23,459 nt of DNA from JAHCIE01 sp034431435. GTDB lineage: Bacteria; Chloroflexota; Anaerolineae; Epilineales; JAHCIE01. Below, one piece after another: positions 7,071 through 13,514 of the stretch. A program made the position numbers and the translations under genes. The stretch lies in assembly GCA_034431435.1 (NCBI GenBank), contig DAOUDG010000029.1, positions 1 to 23,459 on the forward strand. The letters run 5' to 3'. The notes below the pieces were generated by a model. It saw only the letters and a program-made list of their open reading frames with translations, searched no databases and was not told the origin of the DNA. Within the stretch, counting starts at the first letter, position 1; the number at the start of each line of letters is the position of its first letter.

Positions 7071-7119
7071 CGAGCGTTGCAGCTACGCCACGGGCTGCGC
7101 CAGGCCGATTCGGCAGGGC

Positions 7120-7695
7120 CTACCGTCGGTTGCTAATCTCGACGCCGCCCTGGCCTGCCTCGCGGCTGGGGGCGAAGATGACGCCGCCCTGGCCCGCGCC
7201 CGCGCGAGCATCGGGACCGTCACTGTCGGGGCGGTCGGCGAGGGCCTTGACAAGGTTGGTCAGCGTCTCGATCTCCATGACCTTCAACTCAAACTCACGG
7301 CTATGGTCGAGCAGGGCCTGGGCCAGGACGCGCTGAAGCCGCGGGCCGACGTCGCCCGCCGTGGCATAGCTCTGCCAGTCCACGGCGGCCGTCTTGACGA
7401 ACTCGTGCGCAGCCGGCGTGCGTGGCCCTGCCTTGAGCAGGGCGAGGGCCGCGCTTCCACTCCGCCGCGCCGCTGCCCACTCCACACCCATGGGGGCGCG
7501 GATGTCCGCGCCCATGACCAGGGCGTAGACGTGGGCGCGAGCAGCAGCCAATGGGTCGCCCACGAGGTCACGCGGGCCGGGGGTGGTGTCTACCTGCCAG
7601 CCGACATCCACCGGCAGGGCGGCGACGGCGCGGCCGATGACCTCGCGCTCAGCGGTCAGGCCAGGGGAGATGCTGACATACAGGCGGGCGCGCAT
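7120..7695 (-). CDS. DUF4062/TIR-like N-terminal domain protein of unknown function
   Basis: This 191-aa protein starts with RLYVSISPGLTAEREVIGRAVAALPVDVGWQVD, followed by VYALVMGADIRAPMGVEWAAARRSGSAALALLKAG. This Rossmann-like order (first strand, ER-rich helix, then an ALVMG-type strand and an EW-AAR helix) resembles DUF4062 and TIR/deoxyribosyltransferase-like folds. These often sense or act on nucleotides at the start of STAND or effector proteins. No catalytic Glu can be assigned firmly. A helix (REFELKVMEIETLTNLVKAL) follows, then a Gly-rich tail with GQGGV twice. GGAGG lies nine bases before the ATG. It is four bases after the upstream VOC gene, so the two are co-transcribed. Function is unknown; the fold assignment is inference. 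Confidence 0.7.
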   Translation of the reverse strand: MRARLYVSISPGLTAEREVIGRAVAALPVDVGWQVDTTPGPRDLVGDPLAAARAHVYALVMGADIRAPMGVEWAAARRSGSAALALLKAGPRTPAAHEFVKTAAVDWQSYATAGDVGPRLQRVLAQALLDHSREFELKVMEIETLTNLVKALADRPDSDGPDARAGAGQGGVIFAPSREAGQGGVEISNRR

Positions 7696-7699
7696 GGAG

Positions 7700-8095
7700 T
7701 CAGGCCTCCGCCGCGCAGATAAGCTCGACCTCGTTGCCGTCGGGGTCGTCCAGGTACAGCGTGCGCGAGGGTAGCACCGGGTGCTGGCCGCTACGCAGCT
7801 TGAAGCCGCGCTCGGTCAGGCGGGCCGCCTCGGCATCGAACTCGGCGGGGTCGACCTCCAGGGCCAGGTGGTGCAGCGTGCGCGGGCGCGAGAACTCCGG
7901 CGTGCCGGCCGGCAACTGAACGAGGACGAGCATCTGGGGGATGGCCCAGCGCCCATCGTCGACGCGCAAGAAGATGGGGCTACGCATCTCAGGCGGTGAC
8001 ATAACAGGGATACCCAGGGTGTCGCGGTAGAACTCCAGCGAGCGGTGGATGTCGCGGACCCAGAGTACGATTTCGGCCAGACCTCGGGGCGGCAT
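7700..8095 (-). CDS. VOC-family (glyoxalase/dioxygenase-like) protein
   Basis: This 131-aa protein is a single VOC domain: IVLWVRDIHRSLEFYRDTLGIPV, TLHHLALEVDPAEFDAEAARLTERGF and a terminal LYLDDPDGNEVELI. The DPDGN-x-VEL ending is the hallmark of glyoxalase I, bleomycin-resistance and extradiol-dioxygenase relatives. The usual first metal His is replaced by Glu8, while His in LHHLA and the last Glu remain, so a metal site is possible. It probably acts as a dimer on a small organic molecule, but the substrate is unknown. AAGGAG lies about ten bases upstream of the ATG. It heads a two-gene operon with its own promoter at 8138-8166. Confidence 0.82.
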   Translation of the reverse strand: MPPRGLAEIVLWVRDIHRSLEFYRDTLGIPVMSPPEMRSPIFLRVDDGRWAIPQMLVLVQLPAGTPEFSRPRTLHHLALEVDPAEFDAEAARLTERGFKLRSGQHPVLPSRTLYLDDPDGNEVELICAAEA

Positions 8096-8137
8096 AGGGG
8101 GTGGTCTCCTTGACGGGGTACACTGACGAACAGGAGA

Positions 8138-8166
8138 ATCATACCCCGACGGCGGGGCGGGGGCAA
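8138..8166 (-). promoter_or_regulatory. Promoter of the VOC / DUF4062-like operon
   Basis: On the minus strand TTGCCC (8161-8166) and TATGAT (8138-8143) are separated by 17 bases. This is a good sigma-70-type match, predicting a start near 8131 and a leader of about 36 bases before the ATG at 8095. Confidence 0.6.
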
Positions 8167-8240
8167 GCCCTGGTGAAGGTAGGAGTTGGAGGATTGGGGC
8201 GTAGAGTGGGGCGCATCAAGGCATGTGGGGCCAATCGGCT

Positions 8241-8273
8241 AAAAAGCAAGCCGCGGATGTGGCTATCCGCGGC
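8241..8273 (-). terminator. Rho-independent terminator of ada
   Basis: On the minus strand GCCGCGGAT and ATCCGCGGC (8250-8258 and 8265-8273) form a perfect 9-bp stem with a 6-base loop. It is followed by TTGCTTTTT (8241-8249). It lies about 28 bases after the ada stop, separating ada from the next operon. Confidence 0.82.
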
Positions 8274-8300
8274 GAGCCGGTTGAGCAACGGGCGCAACCC

Positions 8301-9359
8301 TCAGCCTTCTATCTTCAGCCCTCGACGTTCGTTGGCGAGCAGGCTTTCCTTGCGGTCGAGGCCCCAGCGGTAGCCGCCCAGGTGGCCGTCCTCGCGCACG
8401 GCGCGGTGGCACGGGATGACCAGCGACACCGGGTTGGTGGCGCAGGCGCGTCCCACGGCGCGCTGCCCCTTGGGGCTGTCGAGCAGTGCGGCGATCTCAC
8501 TGTAGGTGCGCGTCTCCCCGTAGGGGATAGCGCGTAGCGCCTGCCACACCCGCCACTGGAAGGCCGTGCCCTGGATGTCGAGGGGCAGGTCAAGGCGAGG
8601 TTCCTCGCCGCGCAGATAGTGCAGCACGGCGGCTACCCAGTCGGTCAACGCGCTGTCGTCGCGGCGGATGTCGGCGGCGGGGTAGTCGTGGCGTAGCTCG
8701 CTCTCCAGCGTCGCGTCGTCGTCGCCGAGGCTGACGAAGCACACACCGCGCGGCGTCGCCGCTACCATCACGCGCCCCAGGGGGCTGTCGGCCAGGGTGT
8801 AGGCGATGCTCATGCCCGCGCCGCCGCGCTTGTAGGTGTGGGGGGTCATGCCCAGCCGGTCGTCCGCCGTTTCGTACAGGCGACTGCTGGAGCCATAGCC
8901 TGCTTCGTAGATCGCCATGCTCACCGTCTCCTCTGTCTTGAGGGTTGACTTCACGCGCCGCACGCGGAATGCCTCGCCGTACTGGCGGGGCGACACACCC
9001 ATGATCTGCTTGAAGGTGCGCTGCAGATGATGGGGGCTGACGCCCACCTCGCGGCCCAACTCCTCCAGCGTGACCCGCTCGCCGTCCCGCGCCTCGATGA
9101 GTCGCGCTGCCTGGCCGACCCACGCGGCGCTGGCCGCATCGGGATGCGCCTCGGTCGGGCGACAGCGGAGGCAGGCGCGAAAGCCGGCCTGCTCCGCCTG
9201 AGCGGTCGTGTCGAAGAAGACCACGTTCTCGCGGCGCGGCCGACGCGCGGGGCACGTCGGCCGGCAGAAGATGCCCGTCGACCGCACGGCCACGACGAAT
9301 ATCCCATCGAACGTCGCGTCCCGTGTCTCAAACGCCTGCCATCGCTCGTTGTCCTGCAT
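8301..9359 (-). CDS. ada: Ada: methylphosphotriester-DNA / O6-methylguanine methyltransferase and AraC-type activator
   Basis: This 352-aa regulator repairs methylated DNA by moving methyl groups to its own cysteines and activates its regulon. The N-terminal zinc domain has Cys32, Cys36, Cys63 and Cys66 (FCRPTCPAR and CLRCRP). An AraC helix-turn-helix follows at about 85-180 (GVSPHHLQRTFKQIMGVSPRQY). The C-terminal domain ends with VIPCHRAV (acceptor Cys317) and GGYRWGLDRKESLL. The ATG at 9357-9359 follows GGAGG by eight bases and is preferred over an in-frame GTG at 9374, which would coincide with the predicted transcription start. A candidate Ada box and -10 lie upstream, and a terminator follows. 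No alkA or alkB is next to it. Confidence 0.94.
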   Translation of the reverse strand: MQDNERWQAFETRDATFDGIFVVAVRSTGIFCRPTCPARRPRRENVVFFDTTAQAEQAGFRACLRCRPTEAHPDAASAAWVGQAARLIEARDGERVTLEELGREVGVSPHHLQRTFKQIMGVSPRQYGEAFRVRRVKSTLKTEETVSMAIYEAGYGSSSRLYETADDRLGMTPHTYKRGGAGMSIAYTLADSPLGRVMVAATPRGVCFVSLGDDDATLESELRHDYPAADIRRDDSALTDWVAAVLHYLRGEEPRLDLPLDIQGTAFQWRVWQALRAIPYGETRTYSEIAALLDSPKGQRAVGRACATNPVSLVIPCHRAVREDGHLGGYRWGLDRKESLLANERRGLKIEG

Positions 9360-9378
9360 CGTTGTGTCCTCCACCCTC

Positions 9379-9423
9379 AGTATATTCTAGTCCACACCGC
9401 TCTGCTATCCGATTCTTGCGCTT
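9379..9423 (-). promoter_or_regulatory. Candidate ada promoter with Ada box (autoregulation)
   Basis: On the minus strand a TATACT (9379-9384) lies about 20 bases before the preferred ATG. Further upstream, AAGCGCAAGA (9414-9423) matches the core of the E. coli Ada box (AAAGCGCA) at all but the first base. The box centre is about 47 bases upstream of the predicted start, where Ada binds in the classical system. The A-box AAT is absent and the -35 region is weak, as expected for an activated promoter. Without a footprint this remains a motif match. Confidence 0.45.
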
Positions 9424-9433
9424 CAAACTGCGG

Positions 9434-9462
9434 TTGGCGTTTTCCTGGCGGGCCAGTAGAAT
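9434..9462 (+). promoter_or_regulatory. Promoter placing the transcription start at the ATG of the DUF2007 gene
   Basis: TTGGCG (9434-9439) and TAGAAT (9457-9462) are exactly 17 bases apart. The predicted transcription start, about 7 bases after the -10 box, falls on or beside the ATG at 9470. No Shine-Dalgarno precedes that ATG, so the mRNA may be leaderless. Confidence 0.5.
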
Positions 9463-9469
9463 ACCGTCC

Positions 9470-9781
9470 ATGCAAGCAGCACTCCCGCTTCCCTGGCGGC
9501 GCTTCTTCCAGAAGCGATCCGTCTCCCTCGCCCGTGGCGGTGATGGTGAGCGTCCCGAGCCGGTCATTGTCTACACGGCGGCTAACGGTTTCGAGGCCGA
9601 TGTGGTGGCAGGCAAACTGGCGGCTGACGGTATCCCCACCTGGCGGCGCTTCGAGAGTCTGGGCGCGGCCTACGGCCTGCTGGTCGGCCCGCTGGCCCAG
9701 GTGGACATTCTTGTGCCCGCGACCCTCGCCGACCAGGCCCGTACCCTGCTGGCGAGCGACGACGACGCGGATGACAACTGA
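9470..9781 (+). CDS. DUF2007-type small protein (putative signal-transducing protein)
   Basis: The 103-aa protein ends in one small alpha/beta domain: VIVYTAANGFEADVVAGKLAADGIPTWRRFESLG, then GLLVGPLAQVDILVPATLADQARTLLAS. This is the DUF2007 pattern (a strand, a helix that loses register with the substrate, a GIP turn and a second strand), a family named only for possible signalling. The first 40 residues are basic and unstructured. The ATG at 9470 is preferred because a promoter points to it; the frame stays open upstream to 9323, so a longer form cannot be ruled out. It lies between divergent ada and dnaN. No regulatory partner is visible. Confidence 0.75.
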   Translation: MQAALPLPWRRFFQKRSVSLARGGDGERPEPVIVYTAANGFEADVVAGKLAADGIPTWRRFESLGAAYGLLVGPLAQVDILVPATLADQARTLLASDDDADDN

Positions 9782-9803
9782 TTGTCGCGAGACCTGATTC
9801 GCT

Positions 9804-9832
9804 TTGCACCGGGATAAGCCGGCGAGTATACT
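9804..9832 (+). promoter_or_regulatory. Promoter of dnaN
   Basis: TTGCAC (9804-9809) and TATACT (9827-9832) are separated by 17 bases. The start would be near 9839, leaving a leader of about 64 bases before the dnaN ATG. The TATACTTA box is repeated at the infC promoter. Confidence 0.68.
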
Positions 9833-9902
9833 TAGCCCACACCGCCGACAATTGTTGCAGTTGCAAGCAGGGCGTGCCGTCGCGCGCGCCCGGAGGGTTC
9901 CC

Positions 9903-11033
9903 ATGCGCGTCACCGTTAAGCAGGAGCATCTGGCTCGCGGGTTGGACATCGTGAGCCGCGCCGTGTCGTCCCGCAGTACTCTGCCCATCCTCGGCAATAT
10001 CCTGCTGGCGACCGATGGTGGCCGACTGCGCCTGTCAGCGACCAATCTAGAGATTGGCATCAACTGCTGGATTGGGGCGCGGGTCGATGACGAGGGCGCG
10101 ACGACCGTGCCCGCCCGCCTGTTTACCGATCTCGTCAAGTCGCTGCCGCCCGATCAGGTATCGCTGGAATATGTGGAGCGCAACAAGACCCTCAATCTGC
10201 GCTGCATGCGGGACGAGGCGCACATCAAGGGCATCGATGCCGCCGACTTCCCCACCGTGCCGACTTACGAGGAGGACGGGGGCCTGCAACTGGACGCCGA
10301 TACATTTCGCCAGATGGTGGAGCAGGTCAGCTTTGCCGCCGCCGTGGACGACACGCGGCCCATCCTGACGGGCGTGTCGGCGAAGTTTGAGCCGAACAAG
10401 TTGACGCTGGCCGCTACCGATGGCTTCCGTCTGTCGGTGCGCACCGCCGAACTGGAGCATGGCCTGGCGCAGCCGTTGAATGTCATCATCCCGGCCCGCG
10501 CGCTGGCCGAGCTGGCCCGCATCGCCGCCGACCAGGAGGAACCCATCGCGGTGTCCATCGCCCGCAACCGCAACCAGATTCTGTTCCACCTGGCGAATGT
10601 GGACCTGGTGAGCCAGCTCATCGATGGCAATTTCCCCGACTACAACCAGATTGTGCCCAAATCCCACAACACCCGTGCGGTGGTCGATACCCGCGCCTTC
10701 CTGGCCGCCGCCAAGCGCGCCGCCCTGTTCGCCCGCGATGGCGCCAACATCATCCGTGTCAAGCTAGAACCGGGCGAGGGTGGCGAGTTGGGGCAGATGA
10801 CAGTCAGCGCGGTCTCGACGGAGTATGGCGACAATGTGTCCCAGGTGGATGCCGCCATCGAGGGTCAGCCGCTGGAGATTGCCTTCAATGCCAAGTATCT
10901 CCAGGACGCGCTGAGCGTGATGGATGCCCAGCAGGTGAACGTAGAGATGGGCACGCCGTCGAGTCCGGGCGTCTTCAAGCCACCCAGCGGCGACTTTACC
11001 CACATCGTCATGCCCATGCACATCAGCCGCTGA
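9903..11033 (+). CDS. dnaN: DNA polymerase III beta sliding clamp
   Basis: This 376-aa protein is the ring that tethers DNA polymerase III to its template. Its N-terminal part (MRVTVKQEHLARGLDIVSRAVSSRSTLPILGNILL) is the first of three DnaN domains; the second contains ILTGVSAKFEPNKLTLAATDGFRLSVR, and the third ends in the conserved IVMPMHISR. Length is normal. The ATG at 9903 follows GGAGG by about seven bases. The longer frame starting at 9804 would begin inside the promoter and is rejected. The gene has its own promoter and precedes infC rather than adjoining dnaA or recF. Confidence 0.96.
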   Translation: MRVTVKQEHLARGLDIVSRAVSSRSTLPILGNILLATDGGRLRLSATNLEIGINCWIGARVDDEGATTVPARLFTDLVKSLPPDQVSLEYVERNKTLNLRCMRDEAHIKGIDAADFPTVPTYEEDGGLQLDADTFRQMVEQVSFAAAVDDTRPILTGVSAKFEPNKLTLAATDGFRLSVRTAELEHGLAQPLNVIIPARALAELARIAADQEEPIAVSIARNRNQILFHLANVDLVSQLIDGNFPDYNQIVPKSHNTRAVVDTRAFLAAAKRAALFARDGANIIRVKLEPGEGGELGQMTVSAVSTEYGDNVSQVDAAIEGQPLEIAFNAKYLQDALSVMDAQQVNVEMGTPSSPGVFKPPSGDFTHIVMPMHISR

Positions 11034-11062
11034 CCACCACCGGCACATTATGGCATGCCGAC

Positions 11063-11091
11063 TTGACCTCGCGCGTCAGTGAAGGTATACT
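11063..11091 (+). promoter_or_regulatory. Promoter of infC-rpmI-rplT
   Basis: TTGACC (11063-11068) and TATACT (11086-11091) are separated by 17 bases, a near-consensus promoter. Transcription should begin near 11098, giving a leader of about 50 bases before the infC start at 11148. Confidence 0.72.
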
Positions 11092-11147
11092 TAACCCCTG
11101 TTCGTGCCGTGGCGGCGCAGGCTGCCTGATGAGAGAGGTGAAGGTCT

Positions 11148-11744
11148 ATCAGCACCACAACGCAGCGTGTCAACGAGGAGATTCGGGTCCGGGAAGTCCG
11201 CCTGATTGATGAGACGGGCAAGCAGTTGGGAATCTACCCGACCCGCGAGGCCATCCAGATGGCCCGCGACAAGGGGCTTGACCTGGTGGAGGTTGCTCCC
11301 AACGCGAATCCGCCCGTCTGCAAGATCCTCGACTTCGGAAAGTTCGCCTTCGAACAGGCCAAGCGCGAGCGCGAGGCCCGCAAGCGCCAGAAGACGATTG
11401 AGGTCAAGACTCTTCGCCTGCGCCCGAAGACGACTGACTATCACGAGGGCTTCAAGGTCAAGCAGGCGCGGCAGTGGCTGGCCGAGGGTGCGAAGGTCAA
11501 GGTCATGATTCTGTTCCGCGGCCGTGAGATCGTCGTCTCGGCGGACTCCGCCCGCAAGCAGCTGGCCGACGTGGCCGAGGCTTTGGCCGATGTAGCCGTC
11601 ATCGAGCAGCGCCCCGACATCGAGGGCCGCACGATGCACATGCTCCTGGCCCCCGCCGCCGCCAAGCCCGCCAAGGGCGAGCGCGAGGCCCAGCCCGCCC
11701 GCGAGGCGACCACCAGCCGGGAGGCCAAGCCCGCTCGCGAGTAA
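11148..11744 (+). CDS. infC: Translation initiation factor IF-3 (ATC start codon)
   Basis: IF-3 binds the 30S subunit, checks the initiator tRNA and rejects bad start codons. The 198-aa protein has the classical N-terminal domain (RVNEEIRVREVRLIDETGKQ), the linker KREREARKRQKTIEVK and the C-terminal domain (LRLRPKTTDYHEGFKVKQARQWL to VIEQRPDIEGRTMHM). An in-frame TGA at 11139-11141 leaves no ATG, GTG or TTG that would keep the N-terminal domain, so the start must be ATC at 11148, seven bases after GAGAGGTG. A TTG at 11226 would cut off 26 residues and is rejected. Rare AUU/AUC starts let IF-3 repress its own mRNA, as known in E. coli. The Ala/Lys/Glu-rich tail is an extra, low-complexity extension. 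Confidence 0.93.
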   Translation: MSTTTQRVNEEIRVREVRLIDETGKQLGIYPTREAIQMARDKGLDLVEVAPNANPPVCKILDFGKFAFEQAKREREARKRQKTIEVKTLRLRPKTTDYHEGFKVKQARQWLAEGAKVKVMILFRGREIVVSADSARKQLADVAEALADVAVIEQRPDIEGRTMHMLLAPAAAKPAKGEREAQPAREATTSREAKPARE

Positions 11745-11834
11745 GACCCGCTCTCTCCGTCGCGTCTATCGGATACGTCGTTACCGGCTGCGCGCCCGTC
11801 GGCGGTGGTCGAGTTTGTCCGGGGAGGAAGTCGC

Positions 11835-12041
11835 GTGCCCAAGATTAAGACCCACAAGGTGACCCAGAAGCGCTTCAAGGTCACCGGGACCGGCAAGATC
11901 ATGCGCGTCAAGATTGGCAAGAGCCACCTACGCCGCCAGAAGCCGCGCCGTGTCAAGGCCATGTTCGACAGTTACCTCGAAGTCACCACACCTGGCTTCA
12001 AGAAGCGCGTTCGTAAGCAAATCCCTTATCTCAAGGCGTGA
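11835..12041 (+). CDS. rpmI: 50S ribosomal protein L35
   Basis: The 68-aa, highly basic protein starts VPKIKTHKVTQKRFKVTGTG and contains the conserved KSHLRRQKPRRVK. It is a late-assembling protein of the large subunit that contacts 23S rRNA. The GTG at 11835 lies seven bases after GGAGG; a longer frame from 11805 adds ten residues unlike L35 and is rejected. Its position between infC and rplT is the classical order. Confidence 0.95.
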   Translation: MPKIKTHKVTQKRFKVTGTGKIMRVKIGKSHLRRQKPRRVKAMFDSYLEVTTPGFKKRVRKQIPYLKA

Positions 12042-12066
12042 GCCACCCGCCTCGCTAGGAACATGG

Positions 12067-12135
12067 TGGTCGCCCTGAGGCGGCCATTGTCTTGCGCGGC
12101 GGCCGGGTAGTCAGGCGGGTTCGTGGACACCCGCC
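12067..12135 (+). promoter_or_regulatory. Two hairpins in the rpmI-rplT spacer (possible L20 regulatory leader)
   Basis: The 125-base spacer is unusually long for this operon. TGGTCGCC (12067-12074) pairs with GGCGGCCA (12079-12086) across a CTGA tetraloop, with one G-U pair. GGCGGGT (12114-12120) pairs perfectly with ACCCGCC (12129-12135) across an 8-base loop. L20 represses its own mRNA in several bacteria by binding leader RNA structures that mimic its 23S site. Whether these hairpins do so is inference. Confidence 0.35.
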
Positions 12136-12166
12136 GACGCCCCACCAGCATTACTTAGGAGGAAAA

Positions 12167-12535
<369 letters not shown>

Positions 12536-12554
12536 CCCGACGCGAGTGACACGA

Positions 12555-12590
12555 GTGGGGCGCCCCCAATAGGGCGCCCCACTTTGTTTT
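12555..12590 (+). terminator. Rho-independent terminator of the infC-rpmI-rplT operon
   Basis: GTGGGGCGCCC (12555-12565) and GGGCGCCCCAC (12572-12582) form a perfect 11-bp stem with a 6-base loop, followed by TTTGTTTT (12583-12590). It is the best terminator in the window, 20 bases after the rplT stop. Confidence 0.93.
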
Positions 12591-12604
12591 GGAGACCGGC
12601 CGCT

Positions 12605-13405
12605 ATGCTCACCTCAAGCCACAACCCGCGTGTCCGCGCCGCCCGCGACCTGCTCGACCGGCGGCGAGCGCGGGAAGATAGCCGCCGCTTCGTGGTCGAA
12701 GGGGTGCGTCTGGTCGAGGCGGCCCTCGACGCGGGTGCGCGGCCCGCCGAGGCTTTCTACACTGCCGACCTGGCTGACACACCGCGCGGCGCGGCCCTGC
12801 TGGCCCGACTGCGGGTGATGGGGGAGACCATCGAGGTGAGCGACCACGTCCTGCGCGCCCTGAGCGACACTCAGACGCCGCAAGGTGTGGTGGCCGTCGT
12901 GCCCTTTCTGGACTGGCCGGCCTTTGCACCCGGCGAGGCTGCGCCCCTGATCCTGGTCGTCGATGGCGTGCGCGACCCCGGCAACCTCGGCTCGCTGCTG
13001 CGGAGCGCGGCGGCGGCTGGCGTCGACCGCGTGTTGCTGGCGCCGGGCGGCGTAGACCTGTATAGCCCCAAGGTTGTTCGGGCGGGCATGGGCGCGCATT
13101 TCCTGCTGCCCACCGTCAGCCTCGATTGGGGCGGTGTGGCCGGCGCGGTGGCCGGGCTGGCTGTCCGCGCCGCCACGGCTGACGCCCCGCTGACCTACGA
13201 CCAGGTCGATTGGACGGTCCCGTCGGCCCTCATCGTCGGTGGCGAGGCGGAGGGTGTGAGTGCGGGGAGCCTGCGCCTGGCCCGCGAGGCCGTCGCCATC
13301 CCCATGCGCCCAGGTGTCGAGTCGCTGAACGCGGCGATGGCCGGCGCGGTCATCCTGTTCGAGGCGGCCCGGCAGCGGCGAGTGCGAGGGGAGACTGGGG
13401 AGTAG
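12605..13405 (+). CDS. TrmH/SpoU-family RNA 2'-O-methyltransferase
   Basis: This 266-aa SPOUT enzyme probably methylates a ribose in rRNA or tRNA with AdoMet. The N-terminal part (about 1-100) is a SpoU substrate-binding domain (RRFVVEGVRLVEAAL). The C-terminal knot has motif 1 VDGVRDPGNLGSLLRSAAAAG (119-139), motif 2 VGGEAEGVS (211-219) and motif 3 IPMRPGVESLNAAMAGAVILFEA (232-254). The target base is unknown; RlmB-like or TsnR-like are the likeliest classes. The ATG at 12605 is preceded by GGAG about ten bases upstream, just after the terminator's T-run. Its neighbours rplT and ileS suggest a role in ribosome or tRNA biogenesis. Confidence 0.9.
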   Translation: MLTSSHNPRVRAARDLLDRRRAREDSRRFVVEGVRLVEAALDAGARPAEAFYTADLADTPRGAALLARLRVMGETIEVSDHVLRALSDTQTPQGVVAVVPFLDWPAFAPGEAAPLILVVDGVRDPGNLGSLLRSAAAAGVDRVLLAPGGVDLYSPKVVRAGMGAHFLLPTVSLDWGGVAGAVAGLAVRAATADAPLTYDQVDWTVPSALIVGGEAEGVSAGSLRLAREAVAIPMRPGVESLNAAMAGAVILFEAARQRRVRGETGE

Positions 13406-13436
13406 AGAGTGGGGATTCGGTGGTCGGTGGTTTCTC

Positions 13437-13464
13437 TCACGCATCACGGATCACGCATCACACC
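13437..13464 (+). repeat. Tandem heptamer repeat TCACGCA / TCACGGA
   Basis: Four 7-base units follow one another without gap: TCACGCA (13437-13443), TCACGGA (13444-13450), TCACGCA (13451-13457) and TCACACC (13458-13464). The first three differ only at position 6. The same motif family occurs at 5590-5618 on the other strand. It lies between the SpoU gene and the ileS promoter. Confidence 0.75.
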
Positions 13465-13472
13465 TCCAAGTG

Positions 13473-13481
13473 TGCTATCAT
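13473..13481 (+). promoter_or_regulatory. Extended -10 promoter candidate of ileS
   Basis: TGCTATCAT carries the TG extension next to a TATCAT box (13476-13481), about 30 bases before the ileS ATG. No -35 box is seen at normal spacing; the heptamer repeat lies just upstream. The arrangement matches the TGCTAT-type boxes of the R-M cassette and the arginase operon. Confidence 0.45.
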
Positions 13482-13514
13482 TGCCGGCTGTGTTTGACAC
13501 GTAAGGAGCCGCCC

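Noticed and set aside
7097..7117. Palindrome GCCGATTCGGC after the DUF4062-like gene as a terminator
   Set aside because: The arms leave a one-base loop, too tight for a hairpin, and no T-run follows.
9360..9374. GTG at 9374 as the ada start
   Set aside because: It lies at the predicted transcription start and has no spaced Shine-Dalgarno, whereas ATG 9357-9359 has GGAGG eight bases upstream.
9804..9902. Longer dnaN start at 9804
   Set aside because: The extra residues would be encoded by the promoter itself and do not resemble DnaN.
11226..11228. TTG at 11226 as the infC start
   Set aside because: It would remove 26 conserved IF-3 residues; ATC at 11148 has a good ribosome site and follows an in-frame stop.
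13437..13464. CRISPR-like array
   Set aside because: Units are only 7 bases long, have no spacers, and no cas gene is present.
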